NCBI GenBank assembly: GCA_902520385.1
Contig: CABYOB010000028.1
Span: 1 to 7,253, forward strand
Length of the DNA stretch: 7,253 bases
Source of the DNA: an uncultured Bacteroidota bacterium
GTDB taxonomy: Bacteria; Bacteroidota; Bacteroidia; Flavobacteriales; TMED113
Reading direction: 5' to 3'
Each line of letters opens with the position of its first letter. Within the stretch, counting starts at the first letter, position 1. Position numbers and translations under genes: made by a program. The notes beneath the pieces are model-generated. The model saw only the letters and a program-made list of their open reading frames with translations. It made no database searches and was not told the origin of the DNA. Positions 1-5,855 of the stretch are shown here, piece by piece.

Positions 1-754
1 TAACTTGATTTAAGTCTTTATATCCTTTTTGATTTAGCAATACATTTTGAGGAAAATAAGATGGGGGTTTAGGTAAATTTTTTGTTAGCCTTTGAATAAA
101 TTCTTTTTTAGTATGAGTATTATTTAATGAATAATTTATTTTTTTCTGATTACCCAATGTGTCTACAGTCTCCTTCATCATATTTATACCACAAGCAGAT
201 CCTGCACCATGCGCTGGGTAAACCAAAATATGATCAGGAAGGGGCTTTATTTTTTGATTGATAGAATCAAATAAAATCCCTGCTAAATCTTCTTTTGAAA
301 CGCCTTTATATCTTTGTGCAACGTCAGGAATTCCCACATCACCAAGAAATAAAGTGTCCCCTGTAAAAATTGAATGATGAAGAGATTTTTCATCCTTTAA
401 TAAAAAAGAAGTGCTTTCTAATGTGTGCCCTGGGGTATGAATAGCTTTTAAAGAAACCTTTCCAAAATTAAATATTTGATTATCTTTTGCAATTATTGAA
501 TCAAATTCAGGGTCAGCATTTGGACCATAAATAATTTCTGCACCCGTCATATTAGACAGAGTCAAATGGCCACTAACAAAATCAGCATGAAAGTGCGTTT
601 CTATTATATACTTTATTTTAGCATTGCATTTTTTTGCAAGATTGATGTAAACTTCTACATCTCTTAATGGATCTATTACTACAGCCTCATTATCAGACTC
701 TATAAAATAAGAAGCTTGGGAAAGACATTTTGTGTAAATCTGTTCTATAAACAT
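1..754 (-). CDS. Metallo-beta-lactamase-fold, persulfide-dioxygenase-like protein (3' end outside window)
   Basis: Read leftward from the ATG at 752-754; 251 codons are visible and the C-terminus lies beyond the left edge. The protein begins MFIEQIYTKCLSQ and has the metallo-beta-lactamase metal ligands in order: THFHADF (His54, His56, Asp58), TPGHT (His110), FTGDTLF (Asp133) and YPAHG (His182). Phe59 replaces the last His of the classic HxHxDH motif, which suits single-iron persulfide dioxygenases (ETHE1/CstB group) better than two-zinc hydrolases. His54, His110 and Asp133 would be the iron triad. The later segment GAGSACG...TVDTLGNQ is typical of Bacteroidota proteins that continue into a C-terminal rhodanese domain, so such a domain probably follows outside the window. 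Family members oxidise glutathione or other persulfides to sulfite in the cytoplasm. Oddity: GDVGIPD where relatives, as I recall them, have GDVGRPD. The start overlaps the permease stop as TAATG, implying translational coupling. The family is firm; the exact substrate is inferred. Confidence 0.9.
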   Translation of the reverse strand, partial: MFIEQIYTKCLSQASYFIESDNEAVVIDPLRDVEVYINLAKKCNAKIKYIIETHFHADFVSGHLTLSNMTGAEIIYGPNADPEFDSIIAKDNQIFNFGKVSLKAIHTPGHTLESTSFLLKDEKSLHHSIFTGDTLFLGDVGIPDVAQRYKGVSKEDLAGILFDSINQKIKPLPDHILVYPAHGAGSACGINMMKETVDTLGNQKKINYSLNNTHTKKEFIQRLTKNLPKPPSYFPQNVLLNQKGYKDLNQV

Positions 755-1527
755 TAAAAAAATAATTGTGTGTTATATGTTAAAAACAAAGATATAATTA
801 TTAAAAAAATTGCAAATACCTTTTGCATCATTTTTGTATCTATTTTCTTTTGTATTTTTTTTCCAATTATCAAACCTATAACAGAAAATATGATAATAAA
901 TAAAAATAATTGATAACTCAAATTAAAAAAATTATTAGAAAGGTCTACAATTATTGCAAACCAAGAATTTAAAAAAATTAAAAACATCGAGGATTCGGCT
1001 GCCTGTTTTATATTAAAACCCTGAAAAATAATTAATACTGGAACAATTAAAAAACCTCCTCCAACGCCAAGTAAACCTGTTAAATTACCTACTAAAAAAG
1101 CTTGAAACAATAATGGCAAAGAATTTAAAAATGTTAATTTTTGAATATTTGAATCATTGATTTTTTTATGTTTTTTCAATAACATAAATACTCCAGATAT
1201 AAATAAAAAAATTATAAAAATAAATATTAACACCTCTTCGGATATTATTTGAAACAAAAAGCTTCTTGAGAAAAAAACCCCAATTAATGAAGCAGTTCCA
1301 AAAAAAATGATTGATTTAAAATTATATATTACAGATTTACTAGACAACAGTACTCCGAAAAATGAAATTAAAAATACAATCATAAGTGAGTATGTCGTAG
1401 ATAATTTAAAAGATAGACTAAAAAAAATCATTAAAATAGGAATACTAATCAACGAACCACCTGCACCAAATAACCCAAACAACATTCCCGAAAAAACAAA
1501 TAATATAAAACCGAAAAAATATTCCAT
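754..1527 (-). CDS. TauE/SafE-family membrane permease (sulfite exporter-like)
   Basis: A 257-residue, strongly hydrophobic protein with about seven or eight membrane spans and the internal two-fold repeat of the TauE/SafE (DUF81) family. The hallmark glycine motif appears twice: GLFGAGGSLISIP at residues 18-30 and GLLGVGGGFLIVP at 151-163. The halves are joined by a basic loop (KKHKK, around 118-122). Members are proposed to move sulfite, sulfoacetate or other small organosulfur anions across the inner membrane; the substrate cannot be read from sequence. The next gene downstream encodes a persulfide-dioxygenase-like enzyme whose expected product is sulfite, so sulfite export is the natural inference. 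The ATG at 1525-1527 is chosen because MEYFF leads straight into the first span. A TTG two codons upstream is possible but unlikely, and an in-frame TAG at 1537-1539 rules out anything longer. No Shine-Dalgarno sequence is visible. Confidence 0.9.
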   Translation of the reverse strand: MEYFFGFILFVFSGMLFGLFGAGGSLISIPILMIFFSLSFKLSTTYSLMIVFLISFFGVLLSSKSVIYNFKSIIFFGTASLIGVFFSRSFLFQIISEEVLIFIFIIFLFISGVFMLLKKHKKINDSNIQKLTFLNSLPLLFQAFLVGNLTGLLGVGGGFLIVPVLIIFQGFNIKQAAESSMFLIFLNSWFAIIVDLSNNFFNLSYQLFLFIIIFSVIGLIIGKKIQKKIDTKMMQKVFAIFLIIISLFLTYNTQLFF

Positions 1528-1577
1528 TAACAAATACTATTTTAAAAATATCACAAACCAATTAACATTCATATGTT

Positions 1578-1604
1578 CAAAACTATATTACTTTCCACGC
1601 CAAT
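1578..1604 (-). promoter_or_regulatory. Possible Bacteroidota-type promoter for the permease/dioxygenase operon
   Basis: Read on the minus strand, 1585-1578 is TAGTTTTG, an exact match to the Bacteroidota -7 consensus TAnnTTTG. An ATTG (1604-1601) lies 15 bases upstream as a possible -33 element; this spacing is shorter than the usual 19-21, so that half is weak. The implied transcript start is near 1571, about 45 bases before the permease ATG. Such short matches occur often by chance in A+T-rich DNA. Confidence 0.4.
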
Positions 1605-1656
1605 GTTTTTTATAATTTGAGTAGAATTGTGTTGCATTTCATATTTGGGGTATATT

Positions 1657-1682
1657 GATTACCTAGTTCTTAAAAGGTAATC
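1657..1682. repeat. 8-bp inverted repeat with a 10-base loop
   Basis: GATTACCT at 1657-1664 is perfectly complementary to AGGTAATC at 1675-1682, separated by ten bases. It lies just beyond the T-tract of the fumC terminator. On the minus strand no T-run follows it, so it is not an ordinary intrinsic terminator in that direction. It could be an operator for the permease operon, an mRNA 3'-end stabilising hairpin from read-through, or chance. The arms are clear; the role is unknown. Confidence 0.6.
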
Positions 1683-1684
1683 GC

Positions 1685-1713
1685 AAAAAAGTCTGTTAAC
1701 TCAGGCTTTTTTT
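1685..1713 (-). terminator. fumC: Intrinsic terminator of the prfB-arsC-fumC operon, overlapping the fumC stop codon
   Basis: On the minus strand an A7 run leads into GCCTG, a six-base loop AGTTAA, then CAGAC and a T6 run. The stem pairs G-C, one C/A mismatch, then C-G, T-A and G-C next to the loop, and the A and T runs can extend it. The fumC stop codon TAA (1698-1696) lies in the loop. On the plus strand the mismatch becomes a G-U wobble and a T7 tract follows, so the element could act in both directions, but no gene converges on it from the left. Confidence 0.6.
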
Positions 1714-3102
1714 GTTTGGGGCAATCATATCAATTGGATTGACTAATTTTTCGAATTCATCTTCACTTAAAATATTTAAAATTCTTGCTGAATCTTTTAA
1801 CGTTATATTATTTTCATAAGCATGTTTAGCAATTTTTGCAGAAACATCATACCCAATATGAGTATTTAAAGCAGTCACTAGCATCAAAGAATTATCTAAA
1901 TTTTTTTTAATCTGAATTTTATTAGCCTTTATACCCGCTATACAGTTCTTTGAAAATGAAAAACAAGCGTCTCCTAAAATCCTTGCCGAAATAATAAAAT
2001 TATATATCATCATTGGCCTAAAAACATTCAATTGAAAATGGCCCTGAGCTGCCCCAAATGAAATAGCCGTATCATTGCCTACTACTTGAGAGCAAACCAT
2101 TGTTATTGCCTCACATTGAGTAGGATTGACCTTACCCGGCATAATTGAAGACCCAGGCTCATTTGCTGGTAATATTAACTCACCTATTCCTGATCTCGGC
2201 CCAGAAGATGACACTCTTATATCATTCGCAATTTTATTAATTGACAATCCTAATTGTTTCAATGCATGATGTGAAGAAACAATGCCTTCATTTGAAGAAA
2301 GCGCCTCAAATTTATTAGAAGCTATTGTAAATGAACTCTTAAAACCCATTTCTTTATAAAAGAAATTGATTTTCTTCACTACCATTTTATCAAAGCCTTT
2401 AATTGTGTTTAAGCCTGTTCCAACAGCCGTACCTCCAATTGCAAGCTCAGAAATATCAGTACAGCTTTCTTGTAAATTACTAATACCTTTTTCTAATTGT
2501 GAAGCATAACCAGAAAACTCCTGCCCTAATGTTAAAGGGGTAGCATCCATAAAGTGAGTCCTTCCAATTTTTATTATTTTTGAAAAAGAGGATGACTTTC
2601 TTTTCAAAGACTTTAACAAAGACATCAATCCAGGAAAAGTACTTTTTTTGAGTAAATGCAAAGCCGCCATATTCATAGCAGTAGGAAAAGTATCATTAGA
2701 TGACTGTGACTTATTTACATCATCATTAGGATGAAGGCTGATTGTTTTTGATATTTCTTTTGCTCTATTTACAATCACTTCATTTAAATTCATGTTTGTT
2801 TGTGTTCCAGAACCTGTTTGCCAAACAACTAAAGGAAAGTGCTCATCTAAATCACCTGAGTATATTTCATCACAAACTTTAGATATTATATCTCTTTTTC
2901 TCTTTGAAAGAAGACCTAAATCACAATTAACATGTGCGATAGATTTTTTCAATAATGCAAATGAATGAATAACTTCTATTGGCATACTACTGGAACAACC
3001 AATTTTAAAATTATTTCTTGATCTTTCTGTCTGAGCCGCCCATAATTTATCAACAGGAACATCTACCGAACCTAAACTATCAAATTCTTTTCTAGTTTTC
3101 AT
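1696..3102 (-). CDS. fumC: Fumarate hydratase, class II
   Basis: A 468-residue full-length class II fumarase, the iron-free, heat-stable homotetrameric enzyme that interconverts fumarate and L-malate in the citric acid cycle (cytoplasm). Conserved landmarks are all present: TGSGTQTNMN at 96-105, the SSND substrate-binding segment at 134-137, GRTHFMDATPL at 180-190 with the catalytic-base His183 (E. coli His188), and the fumarase/aspartase signature GSSIMPGKVNP at 317-327 with the flexible-loop serine. Close overall agreement with FumC (IGRTH.DATPLTLGQE, QGHFQLNVF) separates it from aspartase and argininosuccinate lyase. The ATG at 3100-3102 gives the expected N-terminus (EFDSLGSVDVP). It is the last gene of the prfB-arsC-fumC transcription unit, starting 12 bases after the arsC-like stop and ending in a terminator that contains its stop codon. 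Confidence 0.98.
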   Translation of the reverse strand: MKTRKEFDSLGSVDVPVDKLWAAQTERSRNNFKIGCSSSMPIEVIHSFALLKKSIAHVNCDLGLLSKRKRDIISKVCDEIYSGDLDEHFPLVVWQTGSGTQTNMNLNEVIVNRAKEISKTISLHPNDDVNKSQSSNDTFPTAMNMAALHLLKKSTFPGLMSLLKSLKRKSSSFSKIIKIGRTHFMDATPLTLGQEFSGYASQLEKGISNLQESCTDISELAIGGTAVGTGLNTIKGFDKMVVKKINFFYKEMGFKSSFTIASNKFEALSSNEGIVSSHHALKQLGLSINKIANDIRVSSSGPRSGIGELILPANEPGSSIMPGKVNPTQCEAITMVCSQVVGNDTAISFGAAQGHFQLNVFRPMMIYNFIISARILGDACFSFSKNCIAGIKANKIQIKKNLDNSLMLVTALNTHIGYDVSAKIAKHAYENNITLKDSARILNILSEDEFEKLVNPIDMIAPNKKSLS

Positions 3103-3114
3103 TTTAATTTAAAA

Positions 3115-3462
3115 TTATTTTAACAAAGCTAATATATTTTCGGGAGGTCTTCCAATTATAGCCTTTTTGTCTTTTATAACAATTGGCCTCTCAAGTAAAA
3201 TAGGATGTTTAAGAATTGCATTTATTAAATCATATTTAGAAAGAATTTTATTTTTATATTCTTTCTTATAAATTAACTCATTTTTTCTTATTATTTTTTC
3301 TTGATCAAATTTACTTAATAAAGAGAAAACTTCTTCTAATTGTATTTTGTTTAATGGATTTTTTAAATATTCAATAACAACTGGCTCCAGTTTATTATTT
3401 TGTAAGATGTTTAACGCCTCCCTGCTTTTTCTACATCTGGGATTATGAATTATTTTTAACAT
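3115..3462 (-). CDS. arsC: ArsC-family (glutaredoxin-type arsenate reductase) protein
   Basis: A 115-residue thioredoxin-fold protein of the ArsC/Spx/YffB superfamily. Active-site segment HNPRCRKSREAL places the nucleophilic cysteine at Cys10, matching NPxCxxSR of E. coli ArsC. The three arginines that bind the oxyanion in ArsC also seem present: Arg59 in IIRKNE, Arg92 in HPILLERPIV and Arg105 in GRPPE. This full set favours true arsenate reductase (arsenate to arsenite using glutathione/glutaredoxin-type thiols) over the regulator Spx. At 115 residues it is shorter than plasmid ArsC (about 141) but normal for the chromosomal short form. No arsR, arsB or acr3 lies nearby; instead it sits between prfB (gap 2 bases) and fumC (gap 12 bases), so a role other than arsenic resistance is possible. 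The family is secure, the physiological substrate is not. Confidence 0.9.
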   Translation of the reverse strand: MLKIIHNPRCRKSREALNILQNNKLEPVVIEYLKNPLNKIQLEEVFSLLSKFDQEKIIRKNELIYKKEYKNKILSKYDLINAILKHPILLERPIVIKDKKAIIGRPPENILALLK

Positions 3463-3464
3463 AA

Positions 3465-4550
3465 TTATTTATTATTACTCATTAAATATGATTTAATAAA
3501 AAGATCAATATCTCCATTTAAAACGGATTGAACATCAGATGTTTCCTGATTCGTTCTCAAATCTTTAACTAATTTATAAGGATGTAAAACATAGTTCCTT
3601 ATTTGAGACCCCCATTCGATTTTTTTTTTGGTTGATTCAACTTCATTTTTTTTTGCATTTAGTTTTTCTAACTCAATCATATACAACCTAGATTTCAAAA
3701 GAACCATTGCCTTTTTTTTATTATCTAATTGAGAGGCTGACTCAGAATTTTCTATAATTATTCCAGTAGGAATATGTCGCAACCTAACCGCTGTTTCTAT
3801 TTTATTTACAGCTTGACCACCTGGGCCTCCAGACCTGAATGTTTCCCATTCTACCTCAGAAGGATTAATTTTTATTTCAATTTGATCATCTACCAAAGGA
3901 TAAACAAAAATAGACGCAAATGATGTATGTCTTTTTGAATTTGAATCAAAGGGGGAAATTCTAACTAATCGATGAACTCCACTTTCACCTTTTAAATAGC
4001 CATAACAATAATCCCCATTTATCTCAAGCGTAACAGACTTAATACCCGCAACGTCTCCACTTTGATAATTAATTTCCTTTATTTTATATTTATTTTTTTC
4101 TGCCCACATCATATACATTCTCATTAACATCTCTGCCCAATCTTGACTTTCTGTTCCGCCTGCACCAGGATTAATTGTTAAAATTGCAGTTAATTTATCC
4201 TGAGGGTCATTTAACATAGTTTTAAATTCTAAATCTGCAATTAATTCTTTAGTATTTTTAAATAAATTGATTATTTCATTTTCTTCAATTTCTTTCTTTA
4301 AAAAAAATGTATATAAAACCTCTAAATCCTCAACAGAACTTTTACAATTATTAAAACTATTAATTTTATTTTCTGAAAATTTTATTTCCTTCATCAATTG
4401 TTCAGCATTTTTTTGATTATCCCAAAAATTAACTTCTTGAGAAATTACATGCTTTTTGTCTAATTGTTCTATTTCATATTTAATATCTAAAGCTTTTTCT
4501 AAATTAGACACCCTAATTAAAAGTTCTTTTATTTGATCCTGACTAAACAT
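3465..4550 (-). CDS. prfB: Peptide chain release factor 2
   Basis: A 361-residue class I release factor that ends translation at UGA and UAA and triggers hydrolysis of peptidyl-tRNA on the ribosome. RF2 identity comes from the stop-codon-reading tripeptide SPF at residues 199-201 (RF1 has PxT). The catalytic GGQ is at 244-246 in RSGGPGGQAVNK. The N-terminal helical domain (about 1-115), GAGGTES (129-135), and the end HPYKLVKDLRTN match the family. The ATG at 4548-4550 is chosen because MFSQDQIKELLIRV aligns with RF2 N-termini; the open frame upstream to 4625 encodes unrelated residues and would overlap the divergent transporter gene. The frame is continuous around LEKALDIKYE, so the in-frame UGA/+1 frameshift that autoregulates prfB in many bacteria is absent. 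Three A-runs (8, 9 and 10) fall in its 3' third. First gene of the operon with arsC and fumC. Confidence 0.97.
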   Translation of the reverse strand: MFSQDQIKELLIRVSNLEKALDIKYEIEQLDKKHVISQEVNFWDNQKNAEQLMKEIKFSENKINSFNNCKSSVEDLEVLYTFFLKKEIEENEIINLFKNTKELIADLEFKTMLNDPQDKLTAILTINPGAGGTESQDWAEMLMRMYMMWAEKNKYKIKEINYQSGDVAGIKSVTLEINGDYCYGYLKGESGVHRLVRISPFDSNSKRHTSFASIFVYPLVDDQIEIKINPSEVEWETFRSGGPGGQAVNKIETAVRLRHIPTGIIIENSESASQLDNKKKAMVLLKSRLYMIELEKLNAKKNEVESTKKKIEWGSQIRNYVLHPYKLVKDLRTNQETSDVQSVLNGDIDLFIKSYLMSNNK

Positions 4551-4604
4551 GAAATAAAAACTTATTTTAACAGAATTTAGTAATAAAAACCCAAATTTGC
4601 ACCT
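4551..4604. promoter_or_regulatory. Divergent promoter region between prfB and the MFS gene
   Basis: Both flanking genes start outward from this 54-base gap, so it must carry, or overlap, promoters for both unless initiation lies inside the genes. Leftward, TAAGTTTT (4564-4557) matches the Bacteroidota -7 consensus in all but the last base, with TTTA (4587-4584) 19 bases upstream as a near -33 match; transcription would then start at or next to the prfB ATG. Rightward, the palindrome CAAATTTG (4592-4599) resembles a -7 box but lacks a good partner. That these exact elements are used is uncertain; no Shine-Dalgarno is seen for either gene. Confidence 0.5.
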
Positions 4605-5855
4605 ATGATTAAAAATAACAATCAAAGATTAGTACTTTTATTTTTATCTCACGTAATTTCGGGCATTTCTTCCGGGATAAGTATGATCGCAATTCCATGG
4701 TATTTTACTAATACCTTAAATTTAAATTCTACATTTTCACTTGTTTTTGGAATTGTGACTTTTTTAGGTTTATTCTGGGGGCTATATTCCGGCACTATTA
4801 TTGACAAGTTTAATAGAAAATTGATATTAGAAAAAATAAATTTTTACACTGGATTAATTATTTTTCTATTATCTGTTTGCATTATTTTTTTTGATGCAAA
4901 TAGCATTTCTGCTGTTTTAATTGCATTAATTTTTTCCACAACATGTTTTTATTATATAATATACTACCCTACCCTCTATGCATTTGCTCAGGAAATAAGT
5001 GAAAAGAAAAATTATGTAAAAATTAATTCTTATATAGAAATTGTTGGCCAATCAACAACAGTTGCTGCTGGCGGACTTGCAGCTATTTTTTTATCAGGAA
5101 TAGAATGGAGTTTTATTAATATCCAAGCAGTACCTATTGAAAAAATATTAATTATTGACGGCATGACATATTTAATTGGATCATATATCATTAGTAATAT
5201 CAAATTCTCTTCTTTCTCTATTAAAAATCAATCTAAATCTATACTTCAAAAAATAAAAATAGGTATAGATTTTTTGAGAAAAAAACCACTAATATTAATT
5301 TATGGAGTTTGTTCACATATTATTTTCGCCTTTATTTTAACTGAATTATTCACTCTACTTCCTTTATTAATTAAAAACTTCTTTCAAAAGGGAGCACATA
5401 TTTTTGCAATTACTGACATCTGTTACGCTTCTGGAGCATTAATATCAGGTTTTTTTATTTATAAATGGTTGAATTATACGAACAAAATACTTTTAACAAT
5501 AATTTTAATTACTCTAACTAGTTTATCAATTATTTTGATGGTCAGCAACCAGTATTTAGCGTCTTTGTTTTTTATTTCGGTTTTTCTTGGACTTGCTAAC
5601 TCAGGAGTAAGGATTTTAAGAAACTCTTTTCTTTTTGATAACGTGCCAAATAAAAAAATAGGTCGAGTTATTAGTATTTTTGTTAGTATTAATACAGTTA
5701 TAAGAATGATGTTAATTTTTATATTCTCTATTAATTTTTTCTCTCAAAATCAAAATGTAGTATATGGTTATATTTTATGTTCTGTTCTACTATTGGTTTT
5801 TTGTATACCTATTATTTATTACTACAAAAAACTAAAACGTGATTGTATTGTTTGA
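4605..5855 (+). CDS. MFS transporter, probable drug/siderophore-exporter type
   Basis: A 416-residue polytopic membrane protein with roughly 12 hydrophobic spans, the normal size for the major facilitator superfamily. The loop after the second span carries the MFS motif A form GTIIDKFNRKLIL (Gly63, Asp67, Arg71, Lys72). A second basic loop, FLRKKP, precedes the C-terminal half. Overall pattern (short cytoplasmic N-terminus, SHVISGISSGISMIAIPWYF in span 1, IPWY and FLGLANSGVR later) is most like the EntS/MFS_3 branch of proton-driven exporters, but the substrate cannot be predicted. The ATG at 4605 directly precedes span 1 and is the only sensible start. The gene stands alone on the plus strand: divergent from prfB and convergent with the RNase gene, whose last 24 bases it overlaps. 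It ends in a basic tail (YYYKKLKRD) and a TGA stop. No terminator hairpin is apparent after it. Confidence 0.9.
   Translation: MIKNNNQRLVLLFLSHVISGISSGISMIAIPWYFTNTLNLNSTFSLVFGIVTFLGLFWGLYSGTIIDKFNRKLILEKINFYTGLIIFLLSVCIIFFDANSISAVLIALIFSTTCFYYIIYYPTLYAFAQEISEKKNYVKINSYIEIVGQSTTVAAGGLAAIFLSGIEWSFINIQAVPIEKILIIDGMTYLIGSYIISNIKFSSFSIKNQSKSILQKIKIGIDFLRKKPLILIYGVCSHIIFAFILTELFTLLPLLIKNFFQKGAHIFAITDICYASGALISGFFIYKWLNYTNKILLTIILITLTSLSIILMVSNQYLASLFFISVFLGLANSGVRILRNSFLFDNVPNKKIGRVISIFVSINTVIRMMLIFIFSINFFSQNQNVVYGYILCSVLLLVFCIPIIYYYKKLKRDCIV

Larger units (their letters stand above)
1528..1695. other. Intergenic region between fumC and the permease gene
   Basis: This is the longest non-coding stretch in the window (168 bases). 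Going leftward it holds the T-tract and outer arm of the fumC terminator, an 8-bp inverted repeat (1657-1682) and the candidate promoter at 1578-1604. On the minus strand an ATG at 1572 opens an 11-codon reading frame ending in TAG at 1537-1539, too short to call a gene. I see no tRNA, small RNA with recognisable structure, or plus-strand gene. Confidence 0.85.

Noticed and set aside
1531..1533. TTG start for the permease
   Set aside because: The ATG two codons downstream is a better start and the added residues carry no conserved feature.
1537..1572. 11-codon upstream reading frame before the permease
   Set aside because: It is too short, has no regulatory codon pattern and no ribosome-binding site, and is likely chance in A+T-rich DNA.
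1564..1577. AACAT/ATGTT 5-bp inverted repeat near the permease promoter
   Set aside because: The stem is A+T-rich and short with a four-base loop, as expected by chance at this base composition.
1307..1615. Open plus-strand frame of 102 codons
   Set aside because: It is mostly antisense to the permease gene, has a low-complexity K/N/I composition and no family resemblance, while the minus strand encodes a clear TauE/SafE protein.
4489..4500. CTTTAG resembling a remnant of the RF2 CTTTGA frameshift site
   Set aside because: The TAG lies in the wrong register for a +1 shift into the observed frame, and the frame upstream already encodes the RF2 N-terminus.
4551..4625. N-terminal extension of prfB to an ATG at 4625
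   Set aside because: The extra 25 residues do not resemble RF2 and would overlap the start of the divergent transporter; the internal MFSQDQIKEL matches the RF2 N-terminus.
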